Origin: CAVRXZ01 sp963773035
GTDB lineage: Bacteria; Acidobacteriota; Vicinamibacteria; Vicinamibacterales; CAVVIG01
Reading direction: 5' to 3'
Assembly: GCA_963773035.1 (NCBI GenBank)
Contig: CAVYZX010000025.1
Coordinates: 62,001 to 126,000 of the forward strand
DNA length: 64,000 nucleotides
Positions 34,334-43,522 of the stretch are shown here, piece after piece. Every line of letters starts with the position of its first letter. The stretch's first letter is position 1. The notes under the pieces are model-generated. The model was given only the letters and a program-made list of their open reading frames with translations, did no database searches and was not told the origin of the DNA. Position numbers and translations under genes: made by a program.

Positions 34334-34751
34334 ACCTTTCGGTTCCCTGACGGTCTAACCCGGCGAGCAGGTCATCAGCCGTTGTTCAGGCTCGGACCGC
34401 GATACGTCGCATTAACGAGATTCTGTTCTCGTCGGCGATGGGCTCAATCGGGAGCGCCGCGATCTCCGACGCGACTCGAGCAGGACCAGCCGGGAGATTT
34501 ATCGAGCCAAGCACAACGATCGGACGCGTGCCTTCCCTCAATAGCCAATGCAACGCTCTGCCTGATACGTACATCCCACCTCGGACACACGGCGCCTCGG
34601 GTTGCGTTGACCGGCCTGGCCGGTCAACGCGCCCGGCGGGCAGCCGCGGCTATCGACGAAGGCCCATAGAGTGCAGTAGCATGATGGTTCGGCTTGCGAA
34701 ATCGTTCACAAGCTGAGCGAAACGGTCCGATTTCCGACCCGACGCACACCC
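34334..34751. other. Region between the PabC-like gene and nuoA
   Basis: 418 bases with no confident gene. A leftward open frame at 34386-34574 reads RPIVVLGSINLPAGPARVASEIAALP, which looks protein-like but is too short to place and could be a gene remnant. A strong 27-base palindrome lies at 34604-34630. The nuo promoter should be in the last 120 bases. Confidence 0.45.
34604..34630. repeat. 27-base near-perfect palindrome upstream of nuoA
   Basis: gcgttgaccggcc pairs exactly with ggccggtcaacgc around a single T. Without a loop it suits a dimeric DNA-binding protein or a cruciform better than an RNA terminator. It is 121 bases before the nuoA start. Confidence 0.75.
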
Positions 34752-35117
34752 ATGCAGGGCTGGCTCTCCATCTTCATCATGATCGCGCTCGGCGTGGCTT
34801 TCGCGCTGGGGTCGGTCCTGTTGTCGAACGTTCTGGGTCCCCGAAAGCCGAGCGCTGAAAAGTCGGCACCCTACGAATGCGGCATGCCCCCAGTCGGCGA
34901 CGCCCGGGAACGCCAGTCGGTGAAGTTCTACCTGATCGCGATGATCTTCCTGCTCTTCGACATCGAGGTGGCCTTTCTCTACCCATGGGCCATGGCCCTG
35001 CGCGAGCTCGGATGGAGCGGGTTCGTGCAGGTCGTGTTGTTCATGGCTCTACTGCTTGCCGGTTACGTGTACGTCTGGCGCAAGGGAGCGCTCGACTGGG
35101 GAAATGAGAACGTGTAG
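34752..35117 (+). CDS. nuoA: NADH-quinone oxidoreductase subunit A
   Basis: Membrane subunit of respiratory complex I, 121 residues. Three transmembrane segments: FIMIALGVAFALGSVLLSNVL, LIAMIFLLFDIEVAFLYPWA and VQVVLFMALLLAGYVYVW. The conserved loop PYECGMPPVGDARERQSVKFYLIA, with its reactive Cys, matches NuoA. It is the first gene of the complex I cluster. It is separated from nuoB by a 7-bp-period palindrome rather than the usual few bases. Confidence 0.97.
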   Translation: MQGWLSIFIMIALGVAFALGSVLLSNVLGPRKPSAEKSAPYECGMPPVGDARERQSVKFYLIAMIFLLFDIEVAFLYPWAMALRELGWSGFVQVVLFMALLLAGYVYVWRKGALDWGNENV

Positions 35118-35188
35118 CTCCCTGCTTCCAGCTGCCAGCTACCAATTGGCGGGCTGAGAGCTGGGAAGCTGTCCGCTGGAAGCTGATA
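35118..35188. repeat. 7-bp-period inverted repeat between nuoA and nuoB
   Basis: The left arm gcttcca, gctgcca, gctacca pairs with the right arm gagagct, gggaagct, gtccgct, ggaagct across a caattgg centre. It occupies the intercistronic gap almost to the nuoB start at 35192. Confidence 0.8.
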
Positions 35189-35191
35189 TCT

Positions 35192-35655
<464 letters not shown>

Positions 35656-35656
<1 letters not shown>

Positions 35657-36201
35657 TGGACGCTACCGCCCTCCTCGCGTTGGTTCAGGAGAGTGTGCCG
35701 GGCGCCCAGGTGGAAGCCGTGCCGGGCGTGGATCCGCAGCTCACGGTCTACGTGTCACGCGACGATCTACCGGCGGTCGCCCGCGCGCTTCGTGATCGTC
35801 CTGATCTGCGTTTCGATCTGCTCGTCGATCTGACCGCCGTCGATTTTCTACCTCGCGAACCGCGGTTCGAAATCCTGTACATGCTCGTGTCGATCGAACA
35901 TCGCGACCGCTTGAGGCTGAAAGTCCGGCTCGACGGAGCGGATGCGCACGTGTCTTCCGTGAGCAACGTCTGGCCGGCGGCGAACTGGCTGGAGCGCGAA
36001 GTCTGGGACCTGTTCGGGGTCGTCTTCGACGGTCACCCGGATCCGCGACGGCTCCTGATGCCCGAGGACTGGGAAGGCTTTCCGCTGCGGAAAGACTATC
36101 CGGTCCAGATCAAGCTGCCCGCGAGGACGACCGAGCCGTTGCAGGTCACCGAGGAGCAATTTCGGGCGAACGTGGAACGCGACCGGTTGGTGCGCCGATG
36201 A
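35656..36201 (+). CDS. nuoC: NADH-quinone oxidoreductase subunit C
   Basis: Peripheral-arm subunit (30 kDa type), 181 residues. The start ATG at 35656 overlaps the nuoB stop. The core motif NVWPAANWLEREVWDLFGVVF to HPDPRRLLMPEDWEGFPLRKDYPVQ is diagnostic. It is a separate gene here, not fused to nuoD as in Escherichia coli. A long 9-bp-period palindrome follows before nuoD. Confidence 0.97.
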
Positions 36202-36221
36202 GAGCCGCTGCGCGAAACGCT

Positions 36222-36323
36222 CCACCACGGAGGACGCTGAGGACACGGAGGAACGATCTCTTTGAGATCTCACGTGTGATTGTGCGACCGAAGCTCCGTG
36301 TCCCCTGTGTCCTCTGTGGTAGG
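36222..36323. repeat. 9-bp-period inverted repeat between nuoC and nuoD
   Basis: The left arm ccacggagg, acgctgagg, acacggagg pairs with the right arm ctccgtgtc, ccctgtgtc, ctctgtggt. The centre holds an extra small hairpin (gatctc-ttt-gagatc). It ends eight bases before the nuoD start. Confidence 0.85.
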
Positions 36324-36331
36324 TAGGTTCG

Positions 36332-37513
36332 ATGGCTGGACTCCGCACCGAGACGATGACCGTCAACATGGGGCCGCAGCACCCGAGCACTCATGGTGTG
36401 TTGCGACTGGTGTTGGAGCTCGACGGAGAGACCGTTCTATCGGCTGCTCCCACAATCGGCTACCTCCACACGGGGATCGAGAAGACCACCGAACAAAAGA
36501 AGTGGCAGCAGGTCATTCCCCTCGTCGAGCGGATGGACTATTTGAGCGCGCAGTCCAACAGCATGGCGTTCTGCCTGTCGGTTGAACGCCTGCTTGGAAT
36601 CGAAGTGCCGGACCGCGTGCGCACGATTCGTGTTCTGATCGCGGAACTGCAACGCATCAACAGTCATCTGGTGTGGCTCGGCACGCACGGGATGGAGGTT
36701 GGCGCCATCTCGGTGATGCTGTACTGCTTCCGCGAGCGGGAGCTGCTGCTGAACATCAACGAAATGTTGGCCGGCTTCCGCATGTTCCCGAGCTACATGC
36801 GGGTCGGCGGCTTGCGCGAAGATCTCCCGCGAGGATTCCACGACGCCGTCCGCGCTTTTCTCGACCGGTTTCCGCCGAAGCTTGATGAGTACGAGGACCT
36901 GCTGACCCAGAACACGATCTATCGCGACCGGACGCAACACGTCGGCAAGATCTCGAAGGAAGACGCGATCGCCTACGGCCTGGTCGGGCCCATTGCACGC
37001 GCATCGGGCGTCCCGTACGACGTCAGGAAGTTCTTCCCATATCTCGGGTACGAAACGTTCGACTTCGATGTGCCCGTGCAGACGTCCGGCGATGTGTACG
37101 CGCGATATCTCGTTCGAGTGGCTGAGATGCGGCAAAGCGTGAAAATCTGCCGGCAGGCGCTCGAGCGGATCGCGCCGACGGGAATCTTTGCGATTGACGA
37201 TCCCCGCATCACACCACCGCCGAAAGACCGCGTCTACACCGAGATGGAAGCGCTGATTCAGCATTTCCTGATCTATTCGCAGGGCTTTACGGTGCCCGCC
37301 GGAGAAGCGTACGTACCGGTCGAAGGGCCGCGGGGCGAGCAGGGCTTTCATGTGGTGGCCGACGGAACCAACCGGCCGTGGCGCGTCAAGTCGCGGGCCC
37401 CGTCGCTGCTCGCCTGCCAGGCGCTGGAACGGATGATCGTGGGTGGCTTGATTGCCGACGTCATTGCCGTCATCGGTTCGATCGACGTCGTCATGGGAGA
37501 CGTGGACCGGTGA
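36332..37513 (+). CDS. nuoD: NADH-quinone oxidoreductase subunit D
   Basis: 49 kDa-type subunit, 393 residues, forming the quinone pocket with NuoB. MTVNMGPQHPSTHGVLRLVLELDGE at the start and IGYLHTGIEKTTEQKKWQQ are family hallmarks. The catalytic region MDYLSAQSNSMAFCLSVERLLG and the C-terminal GGLIADVIAVIGSIDVVMGDVDR with its terminal Arg match. The stop overlaps the nuoE GTG. The nuoD start follows a palindromic repeat instead of being coupled to nuoC. Confidence 0.98.
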   Translation: MAGLRTETMTVNMGPQHPSTHGVLRLVLELDGETVLSAAPTIGYLHTGIEKTTEQKKWQQVIPLVERMDYLSAQSNSMAFCLSVERLLGIEVPDRVRTIRVLIAELQRINSHLVWLGTHGMEVGAISVMLYCFRERELLLNINEMLAGFRMFPSYMRVGGLREDLPRGFHDAVRAFLDRFPPKLDEYEDLLTQNTIYRDRTQHVGKISKEDAIAYGLVGPIARASGVPYDVRKFFPYLGYETFDFDVPVQTSGDVYARYLVRVAEMRQSVKICRQALERIAPTGIFAIDDPRITPPPKDRVYTEMEALIQHFLIYSQGFTVPAGEAYVPVEGPRGEQGFHVVADGTNRPWRVKSRAPSLLACQALERMIVGGLIADVIAVIGSIDVVMGDVDR

Positions 37514-38115
37514 GCTTTCATCCGCGGATCGACTACGCGACGTTTCACCGCTCCGAGCGGCGACTGGTCGAGGAGGGCGAGCCGTTCGTGTACACCGCTG
37601 AACGCCGCGCGCGATTCGACGCGATCGTCCAGAGGTATCCGCCCGAACGGAAGCGGTCTGCCGTACTGCCGGCGCTCTATCTGGTTCAGGATCAGCTCGG
37701 ATACATCACGGCGAACGCCATGCGCTATGTTGCTGGCCTGCTGGAGATCACGCCTGCCGATGTCGAGGACGTCGTTTCGTTTTACACGATGTTCTATACC
37801 AAGCCGGTCGGCCGGTTCGTCCTGCAGGTCTGCCGAACGCTGTCGTGCGCGATCAACGGCGCGGAACGCGTCACCGAGGAGATCGCGGCGAAGTTGGGCA
37901 TCGAGCCCGGACAGACCGATCCGAGCGGAACATTCACCATGCTCGAAGTCGAATGTCTCGGCGCATGCGATCGAGCACCTGTCGTGATGGTCAACGACGC
38001 GTGGCACGAGTGCCAGAAACCCGAGGACGTGGGGCGGCTGATCGATGGTCTCCGCTCGGGCACGGAAGCCGCGCTCAGCGGGTGTCACCATGTCGTCGAG
38101 GCCAAGCAGAAATGA
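37510..38115 (+). CDS. nuoE: NADH-quinone oxidoreductase subunit E
   Basis: 24 kDa-type subunit with a [2Fe-2S] cluster, 201 residues. The GTG start overlaps the nuoD stop; longer starts would run into nuoD. The four ligands are in CRTLSC (about 113-118) and CLGAC (about 154-158). RKRSAVLPALYLVQDQLGYI and DVVSFYTMFYTKPVG are typical. A 9-bp-period palindrome separates it from nuoF, with which it should form the NADH-oxidising module. Confidence 0.97.
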   Translation: MSFHPRIDYATFHRSERRLVEEGEPFVYTAERRARFDAIVQRYPPERKRSAVLPALYLVQDQLGYITANAMRYVAGLLEITPADVEDVVSFYTMFYTKPVGRFVLQVCRTLSCAINGAERVTEEIAAKLGIEPGQTDPSGTFTMLEVECLGACDRAPVVMVNDAWHECQKPEDVGRLIDGLRSGTEAALSGCHHVVEAKQK

Positions 38116-38120
38116 CTTCA

Positions 38121-38212
38121 AACCACGAAGGCACGAAGAACACGAAGTGTCACGGCGCTCCTTTTCGATCTGGAAATGGTCTGTCTTCGTGCTCTTCGCG
38201 GCTCTGTGGTTA
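38121..38212. repeat. 9-bp-period inverted repeat between nuoE and nuoF
   Basis: The left arm ccacgaagg, cacgaaga, acacgaagt pairs with the right arm cttcgtgct, cttcgcggc, tctgtggtt. It fills the spacer from just after the nuoE stop to 15 bases before the nuoF start. Confidence 0.85.
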
Positions 38213-38226
38213 ACAGGTACAGCGAG

Positions 38227-39522
38227 ATGGAACCCCTGCTCACTAAACACGTCCGCGAGCCGAATTCCTTTACGCTCGACTTCTATCTGAAACACCAGGG
38301 TTACGATGGCCTGCGAAAAGCGCTTGCCCTCAAACCCGACGAGGTCATCGACATCGTCAAGGCATCGGGCCTGAGAGGCCGCGGCGGCGCCGGGTTTCCC
38401 ACTGGAATGAAGTGGCAGTTCGTCGACAAGAAATCGCCGAACCCGAAGTACATCGCCTGCAACGCCGACGAGAGCGAGCCCGGAACCTTCAAGGATCACC
38501 TGCTCATGGAGCGCAACCCTCATTTGCTGATCGAAGGGTGCGCAATTGCCTGCTACGCCATCGGGGCCAGGATTGCCTACATCTATATCCGGGGCGAGTT
38601 TCTGCACGTCCAGAACGTGCTCGAGCGCGCGATCGAGGAGGCGTACGCCAACGGATTCCTGGGAAAGAACGTCCTTGGCTCCGGTTTCGAGTGCGATGTC
38701 TACATCCATCGCGGTGCGGGCGCGTACGAGGCGGGAGAAGAGACGGCGTTGCTCGAGTCGCTCGAAGGAAAGCGGGCACAGCCGCGGAACAAGCCGCCGT
38801 TTCCAGCGGTCGTCGGGCTCTACAACTGTCCGACGGCCGTCAATAACGTCGAGACCTTGTCGAACGTGCCGCTGATTCTGTTGAACGGCGCCGAGTGGTA
38901 CGCCGGACTCGGTCCCGAGAAAAACGGCGGGCCCAAGCTGTATTGCGTGAGCGGACACGTCAGACGTCCAGGAGTTTATGAGGCGTCGATGGACGTCACC
39001 TTGCGCGAATTGATTGAGGGCCACGCCGGCGGCGCGCGCGAGGGCCGCACCATCAAGGCGATCATTCCGGGAGGGTCATCAGTTCCGATCCTCTTACCCG
39101 ACCAGCTCGACACGCAGGCCAGCTTCGACGGGGTGCAGAAAGCCGGATCGCTCCTGGGCTCGGCCGGGATCGTCGTGCTCGACGACACGACCTGCATGGT
39201 CTGGCTCGCGGAGAATTTGCTGCACTTTTATCGCCACGAATCCTGCGGCAAGTGCACGCCGTGCCGTGAGGGTACTGACTGGCTGCACAAGATTCTCCGG
39301 CGGATCGAACGGGGGGATGGCCAGCCGCGCGATCTGGATCTGCTCTCGAGTATTTCCGGTAATGTGGCCGGCAAGACGTTGTGTGCGTTCGGTGACGCCG
39401 CCGTGACGCCGGTGTTGACCACCCTGAAGCACTTCCGGCACGAATACGAAGCGCACATCAAAGAGGGCCGTTGCACGTTGCCGGCCGAGTGGCGGGCGCG
39501 ACAGGCAGTCGGGGCGCATTGA
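38227..39522 (+). CDS. nuoF: NADH-quinone oxidoreductase subunit F
   Basis: 51 kDa-type NADH- and FMN-binding subunit, 431 residues. GLRGRGGAGFPTGMKW (about 54-69) is the NADH/FMN glycine motif, YIACNADESEPGTFKDH follows, and the [4Fe-4S] motif is CGKCTPCREG (about 339-348). Start ATG 38227 was chosen because the upstream in-frame sequence is repeat DNA. nuoH follows with only one base between, so the usual nuoG gene is absent at this position. Confidence 0.98.
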   Translation: MEPLLTKHVREPNSFTLDFYLKHQGYDGLRKALALKPDEVIDIVKASGLRGRGGAGFPTGMKWQFVDKKSPNPKYIACNADESEPGTFKDHLLMERNPHLLIEGCAIACYAIGARIAYIYIRGEFLHVQNVLERAIEEAYANGFLGKNVLGSGFECDVYIHRGAGAYEAGEETALLESLEGKRAQPRNKPPFPAVVGLYNCPTAVNNVETLSNVPLILLNGAEWYAGLGPEKNGGPKLYCVSGHVRRPGVYEASMDVTLRELIEGHAGGAREGRTIKAIIPGGSSVPILLPDQLDTQASFDGVQKAGSLLGSAGIVVLDDTTCMVWLAENLLHFYRHESCGKCTPCREGTDWLHKILRRIERGDGQPRDLDLLSSISGNVAGKTLCAFGDAAVTPVLTTLKHFRHEYEAHIKEGRCTLPAEWRARQAVGAH

Positions 39523-39523
39523 A

Positions 39524-40555
39524 GTGACGCTCTCCCCTCTCTTCATTGCTCAAATCGCGTTGACGTTGCTCGTCTTCGTGGCGCTCCTGAGCTCGGCGGC
39601 CGGCATGGTCTACGTCGAGCGAAAAGTTGCCGCCATGCTTCAACAACGGCTCGGTCCGTACTTGGTCGGCCCGAGAGGCCTCCTCCAGCCCCTGGCGGAT
39701 GTCGTGAAGCTGATGTTCAAGGAGGAGCTGCGGCCGCGCGCCGCGGATCCCTTACTTTTCGCGCTGGCGCCGATCATTTCAGCCACCGCGGCGTTTGCTG
39801 CGTTCGCCGTGGTGCCGTTTGGTGCCAACACGACGTTGTTCGGGCTGCTGGGCGAGCCGCTGCGTCTTCAGGTGGCCGATGTCAACGTGGCGATTCTGGT
39901 CATCTTTGCCATCACGTCGATGAGCGTCTACGGCATCGTGCTCGCTGGTTGGAGCTCCAACAGCAAGTACTCGCTTCTTGGTGGACTGCGCTCGTCGGCC
40001 CAGATGATCAGCTACGAGCTGTCGTATGGCTTGGCGCTGGGCAGCGTGCTGCTGATGGCGAATTCCCTTTCTCTGACGGACATCGTGAATCGTCAGGCCG
40101 GAACGTGGTTTGGCGTGCTCCCACGCTGGTTCGTGTTTCCTCAACTGCTCGGGTTTTTGATTTACATGACGGCCGGCATCGCCGAAACCAACCGTGCGCC
40201 GTTCGATTTTCCGGAAGCGGAGCAGGAGCTGGTGGCCGGGTATCACACCGAGTACAGCAGCATGAGCTTTGCGATGTTCTTTCTCGCCGAATACGTCAAC
40301 ATGGTGACGGTGTCGGCGGTCGCAACCGACCTCTTTCTCGGGGGCTGGCATGGACCGTTTCTGCCGCTATCGCTCGGGTGGATCTGGTTCCTGATCAAAG
40401 TGGGGGCGCTCCTGTTCTTCTACGTGTGGATGCGATGGACGCTGCCGCGGTATCGCTACGACCAGCTGATGAAGTTCGGCTGGAAAGTGCTGTTGCCGCT
40501 TGCGGTGGTCAACCTGCTCGCCACCGCGGCAGGCGTGCTCTATTTTGGTGTGTGA
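39524..40555 (+). CDS. nuoH: NADH-quinone oxidoreductase subunit H
   Basis: Membrane subunit contacting the quinone site, 343 residues, GTG start. It has eight or so transmembrane helices. Conserved loops are YVERKVAAMLQQRLGPYLVGPRGLLQPLADVVKLMFKEE, AGWSSNSKYSLLGGLRSSAQMISYE and ETNRAPFDFPEAEQELVAGYHTEYSSMSFAMFFLAEY. It follows nuoF directly. The next gene is nuoJ, with no nuoI between, unlike the usual H-I-J order. Confidence 0.98.
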   Translation: MTLSPLFIAQIALTLLVFVALLSSAAGMVYVERKVAAMLQQRLGPYLVGPRGLLQPLADVVKLMFKEELRPRAADPLLFALAPIISATAAFAAFAVVPFGANTTLFGLLGEPLRLQVADVNVAILVIFAITSMSVYGIVLAGWSSNSKYSLLGGLRSSAQMISYELSYGLALGSVLLMANSLSLTDIVNRQAGTWFGVLPRWFVFPQLLGFLIYMTAGIAETNRAPFDFPEAEQELVAGYHTEYSSMSFAMFFLAEYVNMVTVSAVATDLFLGGWHGPFLPLSLGWIWFLIKVGALLFFYVWMRWTLPRYRYDQLMKFGWKVLLPLAVVNLLATAAGVLYFGV

Positions 40556-41123
40556 CTTGGCTCTCTTCTACATTTTTGCCACCATCGCCGTCGTCACGTC
40601 GCTGCTCGTCATCGCGCAGCGGAACCCGATCTACAGCGTGCTCCTGCTCATCGCGTCCTTCGGCGCGCTGTCGGCTCTCTACGTGCTTCTGGACGCGCCG
40701 TTCGTTGCCGTCATTCAGATCATCGTGTACGCCGGCGCCATCATGGTGTTGTTTCTCTTCGTCGTGATGCTGCTGAACGCGCCTCGAGAGGACACCGACG
40801 AAGATCTTGTCGCCTCGGCCGCTACGGTCCGGCGGCGGACGATATCGGGTGTTCAACGATTTGGCGCGGTCATGGCCGTCGCATTCGGCATCGAGCTGTT
40901 GTGGGCCCTGACCAAGCACGGCGGAGAGTCGGGCGTTTTTCCAGGCGGTTCTGTCAGCTCCGTCAGTGAGATCGGTCGCATCCTGTTCACGGACTACGCC
41001 TTCCCGTTTGAAGTGACCTCGGTCCTGATTCTCATCGCCATGGTTGGCGCTGTCGTTCTCGCGCGCCGGGAAGGGTCAGGGCCAGGCCGTTCCGACCATC
41101 AGTCGGAGACAACCACGACATGA
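40548..41123 (+). CDS. nuoJ: NADH-quinone oxidoreductase subunit J
   Basis: Membrane subunit of about 191 residues. Start is GTG at 40548 (overlapping nuoH by eight bases) or TTG at 40557; both leave the first helix LALFYIFATIAVVTSLLVIAQRNPIYSVLLLI intact. The conserved helix with a bulge, VAVIQIIVYAGAIMVLFLFVVMLLN, is diagnostic. The C-terminus has a last helix (SVLILIAMVGAVVLARR). The stop overlaps the nuoK start. Confidence 0.95.
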   Translation: MCDLALFYIFATIAVVTSLLVIAQRNPIYSVLLLIASFGALSALYVLLDAPFVAVIQIIVYAGAIMVLFLFVVMLLNAPREDTDEDLVASAATVRRRTISGVQRFGAVMAVAFGIELLWALTKHGGESGVFPGGSVSSVSEIGRILFTDYAFPFEVTSVLILIAMVGAVVLARREGSGPGRSDHQSETTTT

Positions 41124-41425
41124 TGCCGACGCTCAATCACTATCTCGTGCTGTCTGGAATTCTGTTCGCCATCGGTACGGCTGGCGTCTTCGTACGGCGT
41201 AACTTGATCACGATTCTGCTGTCGATCGAAATCATGCTGAATGCGGTGAATCTCACGTTTGTCGCGTTCGGGCGGGCACTCGGTGCGGCGGACGGCCAGA
41301 TCATCGTGTTCTTCGTCATGACGGTGGCCGCCGCTGAAGCCGCCGTCGGACTCGCTATTGTCATCGGACTGTTTCGCCATCGCGAGTCGCTCAATCCGGA
41401 TTCCTTTACGACGTTGAAATGGTGA
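41120..41425 (+). CDS. nuoK: NADH-quinone oxidoreductase subunit K
   Basis: Small proton-channel subunit with three helices, 101 residues. LSGILFAIGTAGVFVRRNLITILLSIEIMLNAVNLTFVAF contains the conserved Glu of helix 2, and FFVMTVAAAEAAVGLAIVIGLFRH the Glu of helix 3. It is coupled to nuoJ by an ATGA overlap. A 9-bp-period palindrome lies between it and nuoL. Confidence 0.98.
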   Translation: MMPTLNHYLVLSGILFAIGTAGVFVRRNLITILLSIEIMLNAVNLTFVAFGRALGAADGQIIVFFVMTVAAAEAAVGLAIVIGLFRHRESLNPDSFTTLKW

Positions 41426-41464
41426 ACATCACCCGGTCGCGGCTCATGCGACGCTCCGATTCTA

Positions 41465-41526
41465 GGAACCACAAAGGCCACAAAGATCACAAAGGATCTT
41501 TGCGTTCTTGGTGTGCTTTTTGGTTC
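41465..41526. repeat. 9-bp-period inverted repeat between nuoK and nuoL
   Basis: The left arm ccacaaagg, ccacaaaga, tcacaaagg meets the right arm atctttgcg, ttcttggtg, tgctttttggtt with almost no loop. It ends two bases before the chosen nuoL ATG, so it also covers the ribosome-binding region. Confidence 0.85.
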
Positions 41527-41528
41527 AT

Positions 41529-43493
41529 ATGCTCCTGCTGATCCCGCTCCTGCCGCTCGTCGGGTTCTTGCTGAACGCCAGCCTCGGCCGTCGTGTGAGC
41601 AAGACGGCGGCCGGCTCGATAGCGTGCGGGTCGATTCTGGCGGCATTCGCGCTATCGGTTGCAGCGGTCTGGCAACTGTTGGCGCTGCCGCCCGAATCGC
41701 GGGCGATCGAGCAGTCGGTGTTTTCGTGGATCACGTCCGGCGATTTCAGGGTCAGCTTCGCTCTTCGTCTCGATCCGTTGTCTGCGCTCATGATTCTCGT
41801 CGTGACCGGGATCGGATCGCTGATTCATGTGTACTCGACCGCCTACATGCACGACGAGAGCGACTCGGAGTACGCCCGCTACTTCTCGTATCTGAATCTC
41901 TTTGCCGCGTTCATGCTCGTGCTCGTGCTGGGCTCGAACTTCCTGGTGATGTTCGTCGGCTGGGAGGGTGTTGGCCTTTGCTCGTACCTGTTGATTGGCT
42001 TCTGGTTTCAGAAGAAATCGGCCTCGGATGCCGGTAAGAAAGCGTTCATCGTCAACCGGATTGGAGACTTTGGCTTCATCCTCGGGGTCTTGCTCGCGTT
42101 CGTCCGCTTCGGGACGCTCGATTTTCAGGAAATCGCGCGCTCGCTTGCCCCGCTCGGACCCGAGACGATGTTCGGAACGCTGTCGCTGATCACGTTGCTG
42201 CTGTTTGTCGGCGCTGCGGGAAAATCGGCCCAGATTCCCCTCTATGTCTGGCTACCCGACGCCATGGAAGGGCCGACGCCGGTGTCCGCGCTGATTCACG
42301 CCGCCACGATGGTCACGGCCGGCGTGTACATGATCGGGCGGAACGCCGTGCTGTTCAGTCATGCTCCGGAAACACTGGCGGTCGTGGCGGTGGTTGGTGT
42401 GGCGACGGCGCTCTTTGCCGGCACGATCGGCCTGGTCCAGAACGACATCAAGCGCGTGCTCGCCTACTCCACGGTGTCGCAGCTCGGTTACATGTTCCTG
42501 GCCATGGGTGTCGGCGCCTATGCCGCGGGCATCTTCCACCTGTACACACACGCGTTCTTCAAGGCGTTGCTCTTCCTCGGCTCGGGCGCCGTCATTCACG
42601 CACTTGCCGGCGAGCAGGATCTCCGCCGGATGGGTGGCTTGAGGAAAGAGCTTCCGGTGACCTACTGGACCTTCGTCATCGGTGCTCTGGCGATTGCTGG
42701 AGTTCCAGGCCTGGCCGGCTTCTTCAGCAAGGACGAGATCCTGTACCGCACGTTCTCGGGCGGTCACACCCTCCTGTGGGCGGTCGGTTTGTTGACCTCG
42801 CTTTTGACTGCCATCTACATGTTCCGGCTCGTCTATCTGGCGTTTCATGGACAGAACCGAGGTTCACATAGTGCACATGGTGCACCGGGTGCTTCAGGTG
42901 TCCACGGTGCTCATTTGCACGATGCGCCGCCGGCTATGGCCGTCGCGCTCGTGCTTCTGGCCGTCGGGTCGGTTTTCGCTGGGTATGTCGGCGTTCCACA
43001 TGCCTTTGGCGGGTCGAATCGCATTGAGCAATTTCTTGAACCAAGCTTCACCGCAGGAGGGGAGGCGCAGGCCGCAGACCACGAAGAATCAGCGGCAGCC
43101 ACTGAAAGCCTCGAGCGGGGCTTGGCCGGCGTGTCCATCGTCGTGGCGCTTGCCGGTATCGGTCTTGCCACGTACTTCTTCCTGAAGAACAGGCGTGCTG
43201 CCGACAGCATGTCGGCTCGATTCGCCGGCCTGCACCGTCTGCTCGAGCACAAGTACTACGTCGACGAGATCTACGACGCCGCCGTCGTCCGGCCCATCCG
43301 CATCGTTTCGGAGGACGGCTTGTGGAAGGGCGTGGACGTGCGCGTGATCGACGGCTTCGTGAATGGAGTCGGTGAAGTGGTGGACAGGGGCGGGGAACTG
43401 TTGCGCCGAGCGCAGACCGGTTCGGTTCGGGTGTACGCGGCGTCCTTGTTTCTCGGGGTTGTGTTGATACTGGGGTATTACCTGTGGACGTGA
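41529..43493 (+). CDS. nuoL: NADH-quinone oxidoreductase subunit L
   Basis: Antiporter-like proton-pumping subunit with a long lateral helix, 654 residues. Start ATG 41529 gives MLLLIPLLPLVGFLLNASLG. FVGWEGVGLCSYLLIGFWFQKKSASDAGKKAFIVNRIGDFGF holds the conserved Glu and Lys, and IPLYVWLPDAMEGPTPVSALIHAATMVTAGVYM is the core. The C-terminal helix and LEHKYYVDEIYDA motif are present. The ribosome site lies in repeat DNA. A stretch rich in Gly/Ala/His near residue 445 (GSHSAHGAPGASGVHGAHLH) is a variable loop. Confidence 0.98.
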   Translation: MLLLIPLLPLVGFLLNASLGRRVSKTAAGSIACGSILAAFALSVAAVWQLLALPPESRAIEQSVFSWITSGDFRVSFALRLDPLSALMILVVTGIGSLIHVYSTAYMHDESDSEYARYFSYLNLFAAFMLVLVLGSNFLVMFVGWEGVGLCSYLLIGFWFQKKSASDAGKKAFIVNRIGDFGFILGVLLAFVRFGTLDFQEIARSLAPLGPETMFGTLSLITLLLFVGAAGKSAQIPLYVWLPDAMEGPTPVSALIHAATMVTAGVYMIGRNAVLFSHAPETLAVVAVVGVATALFAGTIGLVQNDIKRVLAYSTVSQLGYMFLAMGVGAYAAGIFHLYTHAFFKALLFLGSGAVIHALAGEQDLRRMGGLRKELPVTYWTFVIGALAIAGVPGLAGFFSKDEILYRTFSGGHTLLWAVGLLTSLLTAIYMFRLVYLAFHGQNRGSHSAHGAPGASGVHGAHLHDAPPAMAVALVLLAVGSVFAGYVGVPHAFGGSNRIEQFLEPSFTAGGEAQAADHEESAAATESLERGLAGVSIVVALAGIGLATYFFLKNRRAADSMSARFAGLHRLLEHKYYVDEIYDAAVVRPIRIVSEDGLWKGVDVRVIDGFVNGVGEVVDRGGELLRRAQTGSVRVYAASLFLGVVLILGYYLWT

Positions 43494-43522
43494 AAATCTC
43501 CACCACTAGTGAATAGTTTGCT

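Noticed and set aside
34386..34574. 62-residue minus-strand frame with protein-like sequence
   Set aside because: It looks somewhat like a gene fragment but is too short to assign and lacks a clear start; kept only as a note in the intergenic entry.
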